A DNA stretch of 64,000 nt from Stenotrophomonas maltophilia. Lineage in GTDB: Bacteria; Pseudomonadota; Gammaproteobacteria; Xanthomonadales; Xanthomonadaceae. Numbering within the stretch: the first letter of the stretch is position 1; the number at the start of each line of letters is the position of its first letter. Below the pieces are notes generated by a model. It saw only the letters and a program-made list of their open reading frames with translations, did not search any database and was not told where the DNA came from. Of the stretch, positions 36,339-43,834 are shown in pieces. The position numbers were made by a program, and so were the translations under genes. The DNA lies in NCBI RefSeq assembly GCF_039555535.1, contig NZ_CP154630.1:3671001-3735000 (forward strand), written 5' to 3'.

Positions 36339-36430
36339 CGTGCGCGCAGAACCCACGAGCGCAGCGACCCGCTGTTGCTCTTGATCTTCTCTTCTTCTCC
36401 GTGGGCTGGCCGCACACGGAACCTGTCAGG

Positions 36431-36534
36431 GGCCGGGCGGATGGGCTGGGCAGGGGTGTCCGCGGCATGGATGCCGCGGCCAAGCCCCCAAGGATGGGTT
36501 TACGGCGTCCCCTGCCCAGCCCATCCGCCCGGCC
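36431..36534 (-). repeat. Folded repeat unit C2 (inverted relative to C1)
   Basis: Arms 36431-36456 and 36509-36534 pair perfectly over 26 bp. The 52-bp core (36457-36508) reads on the minus strand from ACGCCGTAAACCC, with first hairpin CCCA-tcc-TTGGG and second CCGCGGCA-tcca-TGCCGCGG. Confidence 0.9.
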
Positions 36535-36592
36535 AAACCCACGACCCGCATTCCGCGGCCCACCCACGAGGGGCTGCGCCGTTGGCTGGAAA

Positions 36593-36943
36593 CTACGCCA
36601 CCGCGCGAAGAACCAGCGCCAGGATCGCCGGCACCGCCTGGATCATGAAAATGCGCCGGCTCACGCTGTACGCGCCATAACACCCCGCCACCACCACGCA
36701 CGCCAGCGAGAACGTCACCAGCGCCGGCTGGTCGATCACCAGCCCCACCACGATGCCCGCCGCCAGGAAGCCGTTGTACAAGCCCTGATTGGCCGCCAGC
36801 ACGCGCGTGGTCTCTGCCTTCTGCGGCGTGTTGCGGAACGTCTTCAGGCCCAGCGGACGGGTCCACAGGAACATCTCCAGCACCAGGAAGTAGACGTGCA
36901 GCAGGGCGACCAGCAGCGTCAGGGCGAGTGCGATCCAGTACAT
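36593..36943 (-). CDS. DUF1304 small membrane protein
   Basis: 116 residues with four membrane helices: ALALTLLVALLHVYFLVLEM, a region around GLYNGFLAAGIVVGLVI, LVTFSLACVVVAGCYGAYSV and IQAVPAILALVLRAVA. The segment MFLWTRPLGLKTF followed by NQGLYNGFLA is characteristic of the DUF1304 family. Its function is unknown. It is transcribed in the same direction as the transporter upstream, separated from it by 76 bp that hold a GGGTC palindrome. Confidence 0.9.
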   Translation of the reverse strand: MYWIALALTLLVALLHVYFLVLEMFLWTRPLGLKTFRNTPQKAETTRVLAANQGLYNGFLAAGIVVGLVIDQPALVTFSLACVVVAGCYGAYSVSRRIFMIQAVPAILALVLRAVA

Positions 36944-36972
36944 GGGCGGTTCCTTGGACAGGGATGGGGAAT

Positions 36973-37013
36973 GGGGTCAGATCCCTTTCCCTGAGGGAAA
37001 GGGATCTGACCCC
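36973..37013. repeat. GGGTC-type palindromic repeat, copy 3
   Basis: GGGGTCAGATCCCTTTCCC and GGGAAAGGGATCTGACCCC are perfect reverse complements around a three-base centre. It lies six bases beyond the transporter stop codon. Confidence 0.85.
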
Positions 37014-37019
37014 GGAACA

Positions 37020-38348
37020 TCAGCGGTCGCGCGGCAGTTTCTTTTCTTCGCGCAGCACGCCGAACGCGGCGGCGGTCATGCACGCGGCCACCAGCATGCC
37101 GCCGATGAACACCACATGCGAGCCGAACAGGGACAGGCCCTTGTGCACCCAGGCAAAGCTCAGGTCCGCACCGCGGTAGACCACGGTGTCGATGGCTGCG
37201 CCGGCCTTGTAACGCCACTGCCGGTCCACGCGGGTGTAGATGGTTTCGCGGGCCGGCTTGGCCAGTGCGAACTCGCTTGCGCGGGTCATCACCTGCACCA
37301 CCGCCACCAGCAGGGGCATGGGCGAAGCGGCCAGCACCGAGAAGCCGATCAGGATCGCGAAGCCGGGAATCAGCAGCGCCGGTGCGATCCCGTGGCGGGA
37401 CAACAGCCAGCGGGTCAGGCCCAGCTGCATCAACAGCGCCAGCGCATTCACTGCCAGGTCGATGCGCGAGAAGAACGCGGTGCTCGCTGCGGGGTCGGTG
37501 AACGCCGCACGCACGATGGCAGCCTGCTGGTTGTAGAGCAGCGTTCCCACGCCCACGCCGAACACCACCATGATCGCCAGCCAGCGCAGCAGAGGTTCGC
37601 GAACAATCAGCTTGAGACCATCCAGCACACTGCCGCCCATCGGCTTTTCGCCCGATACCAACTGCTGCTCCTGCTCGCGAAGCACCGCCCAGTGCCGCAG
37701 CCTCCAGATGCTCAACAGGCAGATGGCAAGGAAACCGGCCGACACCAGCATCAGGTTGGCGATGCCCACGCGCTGTACCAGCGCACTGGTGATGATCGGG
37801 CCGAGGAAGGCACCGATGGTGCCCGCCGCGCCGATGTAGCCGTAGTAGGCCCGTGCCTGCACATTGGAGAACACGTCGGCCATGAAGCTCCAGAACACCG
37901 CCACCGCGAACAGGTTGAAGACGGTGATCCAGAAGAAGAAGGCCATGCCGCGGCCCGGCACGCCGCTGTCGAACATCACGTAGAACCCGAGCAGGGTGAC
38001 AATGAAGAAGCCGTACACCGCCGGCAGGAACACCCGCCTCGGAAAGCGGCTGACCAGCCAGCCATAGACCGGCTGCAGCACCAGCATGATCACGAACACG
38101 CAGGTGAACAGGAACTGCAACACGAAGTCCTTCAGCGCGATGCCATGGCTTCCGAACCAGGCGATCAGCAGCGGTGGGAACACCGTCTCCAGGTCGGCCG
38201 ACGCGGCCATCGCCTCGCGCACCGGGCGCAGCACGTAGTAGCCGCTGAGCAGGCAGAAGAAGTACAGGAACGACCACCACAGCGCCGGCGACTCGCGCAG
38301 CGCCGCCGCCAGCCCCTGCAGCGGCCCTTTCCCCCGTACCGCACTCAC
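37020..38348 (-). CDS. MFS-like transporter resembling nucleotide (ATP/ADP) translocases
   Basis: 442 residues, about twelve membrane helices. The first helix region, FFCLLSGYYVLRPVREAM, and later GYIGAAGTIGAFLGPIIT and FALAKPARETIYTRVDRQWR, resemble the Npt1/Tlc-type transporters more than drug pumps. PARETIYT is followed by YKAGAAIDTVVYRGAD, also typical of that group. Obligate intracellular bacteria use such proteins to take up ATP or NAD; free-living relatives have homologues of unknown substrate. I therefore name the fold and leave the substrate open. It is divergent from the serine hydrolase. Confidence 0.82.
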   Translation of the reverse strand: MSAVRGKGPLQGLAAALRESPALWWSFLYFFCLLSGYYVLRPVREAMAASADLETVFPPLLIAWFGSHGIALKDFVLQFLFTCVFVIMLVLQPVYGWLVSRFPRRVFLPAVYGFFIVTLLGFYVMFDSGVPGRGMAFFFWITVFNLFAVAVFWSFMADVFSNVQARAYYGYIGAAGTIGAFLGPIITSALVQRVGIANLMLVSAGFLAICLLSIWRLRHWAVLREQEQQLVSGEKPMGGSVLDGLKLIVREPLLRWLAIMVVFGVGVGTLLYNQQAAIVRAAFTDPAASTAFFSRIDLAVNALALLMQLGLTRWLLSRHGIAPALLIPGFAILIGFSVLAASPMPLLVAVVQVMTRASEFALAKPARETIYTRVDRQWRYKAGAAIDTVVYRGADLSFAWVHKGLSLFGSHVVFIGGMLVAACMTAAAFGVLREEKKLPRDR

Positions 38349-38573
38349 GCGGTGTCCCTCGCCTGAAGACGGCGGTTGGACAGCGGCATGGCAGGCTCCG
38401 GGGGCGGTGAAGCGCGTACGTTATCCAATGCACTGCAACATCGCCAGCAGGTGGCCGTTTGAAGGCTGCAACGCACTGTCATGGCCGGGCCCGGATGACA
38501 CGTTCCGATACACGCTTCGGAGGCGTCAAAATTCCAACTTTTTCAACGAGATGCGCATTCATCTTCGCTTTGT

Positions 38574-38603
38574 TTGTGCACAAGGGAAAAGCGGCGCTAG
38601 AAT
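38574..38603 (+). promoter_or_regulatory. Candidate promoter of the serine hydrolase
   Basis: TTGTGC (38574-38579) and TAGAAT (38598-38603) are spaced by 18 bp and lie 31 bases before the ATG at 38635. Confidence 0.55.
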
Positions 38604-38634
38604 CGCCATCAGCAGTCGCGCACGGGTCACAACG

Positions 38635-40035
38635 ATGAAAAAGAACAGCCTGCGTCGTCCGATCCGTTCGGCGGCCACCGGTTTGCTGGGCATGCTGATG
38701 CCTGTTGCCTTGTCCACCACCGCGCAGACACCGCCGGCATTGCCGCCGATGCCGACCAACATCGAATCCGCTGCGGGTCCCACTGTCGCCCACACCCAGC
38801 CGGCGGCCTACCGCACCGGCCTGGTGCCGCGCGTGCAGGCCCCGGCGCCCGGCTTCAACGTCGCCAACATCGAATCGATGGCGCAGCAGCTCACCTATGG
38901 CGAACGCGTGCCGGGCATGGCCGTGGCGATCGTGCAGGGCGGCCGTATCCTCAGCGCGCGCGGCTATGGCGTTACCGACGTCAACAATCCGCTGCCGGTC
39001 GATGCGCACACCGTGTTCCGCCTGGCCTCGCTGTCCAAGGCCTTCGCCGGCACCATGGCCGGCCTGCTGGTCAACGACGGCACGCTGCGCTGGGACAGCA
39101 AGGTCACCGACTACGTGCCGGGCTTCCGCCTGAACTCGCCGGAAGCGACCGATCGCCTGACCGTGGCCGACGTGCTCAGCCATCGCGTGGGCCTGCCGTA
39201 CAACGCCTACGACCGCGACATCGAAGGCAACGCCGAGTACTACGCGCTGACCCAGAAACTGGCCAACACCAGCCTGAAGTGCCTGCCGGGCGACTGCTAT
39301 GCCTACCAGAACGTGGCGTTCAGCCTGATCGGCGACGTTGTCTACGCCGCTTCCGGCAGCTTCTACGAGCAGTCGGTCGAGCGCCGCATCTTCAAGCCGC
39401 TGGGCATGAACGATGCCAGCCTCGGCCTGGCCGGCATCCAGGCCAGCTCGCGCTGGGCGCGTCCGCACGTGCGCAGTCGCAACGGCTGGGTGTCGCTGAC
39501 GCCGAAGCCGACCTACTACCGCGTCGCCCCGGCGGCTGGCGTCAATGCCAGCGCCAGCGACATGGCGCAGTGGCTGCTCGCCCACACCGGGCACCGCCCT
39601 GACGTGCTGCCGGCGCCGCTGCTGGCCACCCTGCACTCCAGCCTGATCAACACCCCCGGTGAGATGCGTTCGGGCTGGCGCCGCGAGCGCCTGCATTCGG
39701 CCGGCTACGCACTGGGCTGGCGCACCTTCGACTATGCCGGCCACGACGTGGTGTTCCATGCCGGCGCCGTGCAGGGCTACCGCGGCCTGGTGGCATTGGT
39801 GCCGGAACGCGATCTCGGCATCGCCATCATGTGGAATGGCGAAAGCGGCCTGCCCAGCGGCCTGCTGCCGACCGTGCTCGATTCCGCGCTCGGCCTGCCG
39901 GCACAGCGCTGGCTGGATGTGGACACCGACTTCGGCAGCGACAACCTGATGGCCGAAGGCGCAAGCCCGGCGCAGCAGGACAAGCGCAAGGGCAAGGGTG
40001 CCTCGAGCAACCGCGCGGTGGCGTCGCCACGCTGA
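38635..40035 (+). CDS. Serine hydrolase, class C beta-lactamase-like (exported)
   Basis: 466 residues. A signal peptide (RSAATGLLGMLMPVALSTTA) exports it. The beta-lactamase/DD-peptidase fold is shown by the SxxK motif in RLASLSKAF (Ser near 132), a YxN motif in AYQNVAF (near 224) and a third-motif HAG in VFHAGAVQG (near 375). HAG instead of KTG is usual for esterase-like or penicillin-binding-protein-like members, so true beta-lactamase activity is doubtful. The ATG at 38635 is chosen for the signal peptide and the promoter just upstream; the frame stays open further 5' without similarity. A Lys-rich tail ends the protein. Confidence 0.9.
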   Translation: MKKNSLRRPIRSAATGLLGMLMPVALSTTAQTPPALPPMPTNIESAAGPTVAHTQPAAYRTGLVPRVQAPAPGFNVANIESMAQQLTYGERVPGMAVAIVQGGRILSARGYGVTDVNNPLPVDAHTVFRLASLSKAFAGTMAGLLVNDGTLRWDSKVTDYVPGFRLNSPEATDRLTVADVLSHRVGLPYNAYDRDIEGNAEYYALTQKLANTSLKCLPGDCYAYQNVAFSLIGDVVYAASGSFYEQSVERRIFKPLGMNDASLGLAGIQASSRWARPHVRSRNGWVSLTPKPTYYRVAPAAGVNASASDMAQWLLAHTGHRPDVLPAPLLATLHSSLINTPGEMRSGWRRERLHSAGYALGWRTFDYAGHDVVFHAGAVQGYRGLVALVPERDLGIAIMWNGESGLPSGLLPTVLDSALGLPAQRWLDVDTDFGSDNLMAEGASPAQQDKRKGKGASSNRAVASPR

Positions 40036-40060
40036 TCTGGCGGGCGCGACCGTGAACGGA

Positions 40061-40088
40061 AGGGGCGGCCTCCGGGTCGCCCTTTTTT
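40061..40088 (+). terminator. Intrinsic terminator of the serine hydrolase gene
   Basis: GGGCGGCC-tcc-GGGTCGCCC (one G-T pair) is followed by six T residues, 26 bases after the stop codon. Confidence 0.88.
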
Positions 40089-40096
40089 GTTGTTTC

Positions 40097-40165
40097 GTAG
40101 AGCCGAGCCGTGCTCGGCTGAGCGGAATTCTGGCGCAAGGCAGCCGAGCATCGGCTCGGCTCTAC
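40097..40165. repeat. SMAG dimer
   Basis: GTAG (40097) and CTAC (40165) bound two SMAG hairpins in inverted orientation, between the convergent serine hydrolase and SDR genes. Confidence 0.87.
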
Positions 40166-40177
40166 AGCTCCGCAGCG

Positions 40178-40936
40178 CTAGTGCGCGAAGTAGTGCATGC
40201 CGCCGTCCACTGGAATCACCGCGCCGGTGATGTAGCCGGCCAGCGGCGAAGCCAGGAAGGCCACCAGCGGCGCCACTTCGTCCGGATCGCCGAAGCGCCC
40301 GATCGGAATGTTGCGTGCAATGAACTCGCGCCGGCTTTCCTCGGTGGGATGCAGGCGATCAAGAATCTGCGGGCTGTTGATCCGCCCCGGTGCGATTGCA
40401 TTCACCGTGATGCCCTGCCCGGCCACTTCGGACGACAGGCCCTTGCTCCACAGATGAAGCGCCGCCTTCGCCGCCGTGGCCGCGTTCACCGTGCGCGGTT
40501 CCATCGAACCGCTGAAGTTGATCACCCGCCCCCAGCCCTGCGCCTGCATTGCCGGCAGCAGTGCCTGGCTCAACCGTCGTGCGGCAGAGAAGTTCAGCGC
40601 CAATGCCTCCTCCCAGATCGCGTCGGCGGCATCGACGGTCGTTGGCCGCGAGCCGCCAGCTGCGTTGACCAGGATGTCCACCCGCTGCAACGCTGCCAGC
40701 GCGGCGTCGGCGATGCGGCGCACGTCCCCGGCGTCGGTGACATCGCCCAGCAGGATGATCGGCGCGAGTGCGCCCGCCGCTTCGATTTCCGCCGCCAGCG
40801 CCTGCAGCGGTGCCTGACGCCGTGACGAGATGGCGACACGCACGCCCTGCGCGGCCAGTTGCCTGGCGACAGCGGCACCGATGCCACTGCCCGCCCCGGT
40901 GACCAGCGCGGTGCGTCCCTCAAGGTTCAAATCCAT
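40178..40936 (-). CDS. SDR family oxidoreductase with an altered active site
   Basis: 252 residues. The Rossmann motif is [16 protein letters not shown] and the NAD(P)-dependent fold continues with [10 protein letters not shown] and the C-terminal [12 protein letters not shown] and GAVIPVDGG. The catalytic Ser region is NFSGSMEP. The usual YxxxK reads A-T-A-A-K here ([13 protein letters not shown]), so the tyrosine that donates the proton is replaced by alanine. Either another residue serves, or the protein is a binding or non-redox member. It is divergent from a LysR regulator that probably controls it. Confidence 0.9.
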   Translation of the reverse strand: MDLNLEGRTALVTGAGSGIGAAVARQLAAQGVRVAISSRRQAPLQALAAEIEAAGALAPIILLGDVTDAGDVRRIADAALAALQRVDILVNAAGGSRPTTVDAADAIWEEALALNFSAARRLSQALLPAMQAQGWGRVINFSGSMEPRTVNAATAAKAALHLWSKGLSSEVAGQGITVNAIAPGRINSPQILDRLHPTEESRREFIARNIPIGRFGDPDEVAPLVAFLASPLAGYITGAVIPVDGGMHYFAH

Positions 40937-40987
40937 GGTGTTCTCCTGTCAGCGCGGCCGGTGGATCCGGCCCGTGCGGTGCATGCT

Positions 40988-41012
40988 GTTTGATCCCCCC
41001 TGATTGATAAAC
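40988..41012. promoter_or_regulatory. Candidate LysR operator in the SDR/lysR divergent region
   Basis: GTTTGATC (40988-40995) and GATTGATAAAC (41002-41012) form an interrupted inverted repeat around CCCCCT, with T-N11-A spacing possible. Its position midway between divergent starts is typical of LysR autoregulation. Confidence 0.45.
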
Positions 41013-41050
41013 TCCGCACAGGTTTCAGCATTCAACACCCGGAGTGTCAG

Positions 41051-41944
41051 ATGAACCTGCTGGAAAGCATGCAGGTCTACGTGCTGATCGTGGACAAGGG
41101 CAGCCTCAGCGCTGCGGCGGCAGCACTGGACATCTCCGCGACGATGGCCGGCAAGCACCTGCGTGCGTTGGAGGCACGGCTCGGCATGCAGTTGCTCAGT
41201 CGTACCACCCGGCGCCAGCACATGACGCCGTTCGGCGAGGACTACTACGCCCGCTGCCGGGAGATCCTGCGGCTGGTGGAGGAAACCGATGCGCAGGCCC
41301 AGCACCAGCACCTGGCACCGGCAGGCACGCTGCGCGTCAGCGCGCCGGTGATCTTCGGCACGCATGCACTGCTGCCGGCGTTGGCCGATTACATGGCGCA
41401 CTACCCCGAGGTGCGTGTCGACGCGGTGCTGACCGACCGCGTCGTCAATCTCGCCGAAGAAGGTTTCGAAGCCGCCCTGCGTATCGGTACGCTGGCTGAC
41501 AGCAGCGCGCTGGTCGCCCGTGCGCTGACACCCTATCGATTGATGATGTGCGCCTCGCCCGGATACCTCGCCCGGCATGGTACGCCTTCCGACCTGCAGG
41601 CACTTTCCCGGCACCAATGCCTGTCCTTCGAACCCAGCGCACTGGCGCAGTGGCTGCAGGCCGATGCTGGCGGGCTCGACCATGTGCCCACAGGTCGCCT
41701 GCAGATCAACAACGGCGAAGCGCTGCGTACGGCGGCGCTGCATGGGCTGGGCATCGTGCTGCAATCGGCACTGCTGCTGGCTGCCGACGTCGAAGCCGGG
41801 CGCCTGGTGCAGCTGTTCCCGGAGCATGGCCGGACCGGCCGGCCGATGCACGTGGTCTATGCCCACGACCGCTACCACTCGACCCGCCTGCGCAGCTTCA
41901 TCGATTTCCTGGTGGAGCGCTTTCCACCGGCGCCGCACCGCTAG
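41051..41944 (+). CDS. LysR family transcriptional regulator
   Basis: 297 residues. The N-terminal winged HTH is LLESMQVYVLIVDKGSLSAA then AALDISATMAGKHLRALEARL and LLSRTTRRQHMT (residues 3-60). The C-terminal periplasmic-binding-like domain (LRVSAPVIFGTHALLPALAD onward) binds an unknown co-inducer. The group resembles those that control an adjacent oxidoreductase, and it is divergent from the SDR gene. It has a short 5' leader with GGAG nine bases upstream of the ATG. Confidence 0.94.
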   Translation: MNLLESMQVYVLIVDKGSLSAAAAALDISATMAGKHLRALEARLGMQLLSRTTRRQHMTPFGEDYYARCREILRLVEETDAQAQHQHLAPAGTLRVSAPVIFGTHALLPALADYMAHYPEVRVDAVLTDRVVNLAEEGFEAALRIGTLADSSALVARALTPYRLMMCASPGYLARHGTPSDLQALSRHQCLSFEPSALAQWLQADAGGLDHVPTGRLQINNGEALRTAALHGLGIVLQSALLLAADVEAGRLVQLFPEHGRTGRPMHVVYAHDRYHSTRLRSFIDFLVERFPPAPHR

Positions 41945-41964
41945 CGTCAACTATCGGAAAGGCA

Positions 41965-41981
41965 GTCGAGCATGGCTCGAC
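41965..41981. repeat. Short SMAG-like hairpin
   Basis: GTCGAG-catgg-CTCGAC follows the lysR stop codon by 20 bases. It lacks the GTAG head, so it may be a decayed half-element. Confidence 0.5.
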
Positions 41982-41998
41982 GCGGCAAATGGCCCCAT

Positions 41999-42040
41999 AA
42001 AAAAACCCCCTCCCCGCTGGGCAGCCAGGGAAGGGGGTTT
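41999..42040 (-). terminator. Intrinsic terminator of the histone-like gene
   Basis: On the minus strand AACCCCCTTCCC and GGGGAGGGGGTT (42028-42039 and 42004-42015) pair, followed by a run of T residues (41999-42005). Confidence 0.88.
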
Positions 42041-42064
42041 CAGGATGCGGCTATCGGGAAGTAC

Positions 42065-42571
42065 TTAGATCAGCGGCGCCGGGGTTGCCGGCAGAGCGAC
42101 CGGAGCGGCCTTCTTCTTGCGGGCGGCCGGCTTGCGCTTGGCAACCTTCTTCGCTGCCTTCTTCGGGGCAGCCTTCTTGGTGGCCTTCTTCGCGGTCTTC
42201 TTTACTGCCTTCTTGGCAGTCTTCTTGACGGCCTTCTTGGCAGTCGCCTTCTTGGCGACCTTCTTGGCAGGCTTGCGGGCCGTTGCCTTCTTGGCAGTCT
42301 TCTTGGTGGCCTTCTTGACGGCCTTCTTCGCGGTCTTCTTGACAGCCTTCTTGGCAGTGGACTTCTTGGCTACCTTCTTTGCCGCCTTCTTCACTGCCTT
42401 CTTCGCAGTGGCCTTCTTGGCGACCTTCTTCGCAGCCTTCTTCACTGCCTTCTTGGCGGTCGCCTTCTTCGCGACCTTCTTCACTGCCTTCTTGGCAGCG
42501 GCCTTCTTCGCGACCTTCTTCACCGCTTTCTTGGCGGCGGGCTTCTTCTTCGCAGCTTTCTTGGTTGCCAT
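42065..42571 (-). CDS. Histone H1-like Lys/Ala-rich DNA-binding protein
   Basis: 168 residues made almost entirely of tandem KKAxAKKAVKKxAKK repeats, like the C-terminal tail of eukaryotic H1 and bacterial HC2/AlgP-type proteins. It has no globular domain and is predicted to be strongly basic and disordered, ending VALPATPAPLI. Such proteins coat DNA, condense the nucleoid and influence transcription. AGGAG seven bases before ATG 42571 decides the start. The repeated DNA makes length variation between strains likely. A long upstream region with its own promoter precedes it. Confidence 0.9.
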   Translation of the reverse strand: MATKKAAKKKPAAKKAVKKVAKKAAAKKAVKKVAKKATAKKAVKKAAKKVAKKATAKKAVKKAAKKVAKKSTAKKAVKKTAKKAVKKATKKTAKKATARKPAKKVAKKATAKKAVKKTAKKAVKKTAKKATKKAAPKKAAKKVAKRKPAARKKKAAPVALPATPAPLI

Positions 42572-43293
42572 GGGATGGCTCCTCGTCAGTGATAGGGAGT
42601 TGAAACGCCCAGGTGGATCAAACCCGCGGATGCTGCGTGCGGGGACCGCCGGCGCGTCAGGCGCGCCGTTACGGATACGGCAATGCCCGCCTCGATCGGC
42701 GGAGCGGGCATCGGAACGGGAAGTGCCTTGCATTTCTCCGGGGGAAGCGGGGCCATGTCCACCGTCATCAGGGTCGCGGTGGTCTTGAAGGGGCTGCTTC
42801 GCATCGGACGATTGATTCTGCGCACTCGGTTGGGCAGGCAAGGTCTGCTGAGGCGAAACCTAATCACGGTTTTTTTTACTGTCAACAACCCCCGCGAAAA
42901 ATTTTCACATCCGCGCCATCCACGGTGTTGCCTGCACGGTCGCCACGCTCCGCCTTCGACGACCACCAAAGCGCCACGCACGCACGTTACCTGCAACGAC
43001 AACGACGCAAGCGTTGAACAAAAAGCACTTGAAATAAGCACTCCGCGCAGATGCATGCATGTTGGCGGCCACTGCATGCACGCATCGCCAGCAGCGGTCG
43101 CCGCCCCCACCAACGCCAGCACAACGGCACCGCAACGGGGGGCGAAAAGTTTTCACATCCGGACGCGTCGGCGCGGGGTGGAAACGCGGATTTGCGCAAA
43201 ACTGCGCACGCCCCTCGGTACCGTTCGCGGGTCTGCTGATGCCGCGTCGAGGGCGCGCAGCAAACCCTGCGTCATGAGCCGACGTACTCGCCA
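42572..43293. promoter_or_regulatory. Long regulatory region upstream of the histone-like gene
   Basis: About 720 bp without a convincing gene. On the minus strand TTGACA (42880-42885) and TAGGTT (42857-42862) are 17 bp apart and would give a leader of roughly 280 bases. Directly upstream of the -35 lies GCGAAAAATTTTCACATCCG (42894-42913), and a 19-of-20 copy lies at 43142-43161. ATGCATGCAT and CTGCATGCACGCAT stand around 43050-43085. Short frames here show no family resemblance. Confidence 0.6.
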
Positions 43294-43324
43294 AAACAAA
43301 AACGGCCACCCGAAGGTGGCCGTT
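43294..43324 (-). terminator. Intrinsic terminator of gcvH
   Basis: On the minus strand AACGGCCACC-ttcg-GGTGGCCGTT (43301-43324) is a perfect 10-bp stem with a UUCG-type loop followed by TTTGTTTT, 21 bases after the gcvH stop. Confidence 0.94.
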
Positions 43325-43345
43325 GCAGAACCCGGAAACGACGAC

Positions 43346-43741
43346 TCAGTGGTCGTCGTTCTCCAGGGCTTCGGCGTACGCGTCCGGGTCCAGCAGCTCG
43401 TTGACCTCTTCAGCGTTGGTCAGTTCGACCACGAACATCCAGCCTTCGCCGTAGGCATCTTCGTTGATGGTTTCCGGCTTGTCGGACAGGGCCGAGTTGA
43501 CCTCGACGACCTTGCCGCTGATCGGGCTGTAGACGTCCGAGGCGGCCTTCACCGACTCGACGACGGCGATCTGTTCGCCGGCCTTGGCGTCGGCGCCGAC
43601 TTCCGGCAGTTCGACGTAGACCAGGTCACCCAGCAGGCCCTGGGCGTGGTCGGAAATACCGACGGTGACGCGGCCATTGCCTTCGACACGGGCCCACTCA
43701 TGGGACTTGAGGAACTTGAGGTCGCCGGGGATCTCGCTCAT
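43346..43741 (-). CDS. gcvH: Glycine cleavage system H protein
   Basis: 131 residues. It carries the lipoyl arm that shuttles the aminomethyl group between the P, T and L proteins. The lipoylated lysine is Lys65 in [17 protein letters not shown]. The N-terminus [20 protein letters not shown] and [12 protein letters not shown] match the family. It lies 93 bases downstream of gcvT in the same direction. The P protein gene is not in this window. The terminator at 43294 closes the unit. Confidence 0.96.
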   Translation of the reverse strand: MSEIPGDLKFLKSHEWARVEGNGRVTVGISDHAQGLLGDLVYVELPEVGADAKAGEQIAVVESVKAASDVYSPISGKVVEVNSALSDKPETINEDAYGEGWMFVVELTNAEEVNELLDPDAYAEALENDDH

Positions 43742-43834
43742 GGGACTGCTCCAGAGATATGCAGGGGTGGAAAAAACGGGGCTAGTGTAACCAACCGGCC
43801 GCCACTGCTGTCAGTGACGACCGGCATGTTCGGA

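Larger units (their letters stand above)
36087..36592. repeat. Giant nested palindrome C (506 bp) between convergent genes
   Basis: The clearest copy. The left end AACGGCGCAGCCCCTCGTGG (36099-36118) is mirrored exactly near 36564-36583, and the halves align inward through AATGCGG, the two folded units (36151-36248, 36431-36534), a TGACAG motif beyond each unit, and purine-rich arms (AAGAAGAGCAAGAGC at 36292 mirrored by GCTCTTGATCTTCTC at 36375). The loop at the centre contains AGCGG-tccgccgg-CCGCTTTTTT (36318-36338), a terminator-like hairpin. I find no gene. Its gap length agrees within two bases with those of elements A and B. Confidence 0.92.

Noticed and set aside
42041..42600. CRISPR-like or satellite DNA in the histone-like gene
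   Set aside because: The repetition follows from the Lys/Ala codon pattern of an intact gene with ribosome site and terminator; there are no spacers.
42914..43141. Small protein genes between the twin 20-mers
   Set aside because: Several frames of 60-70 codons exist on both strands, but none has a ribosome site or recognisable composition.
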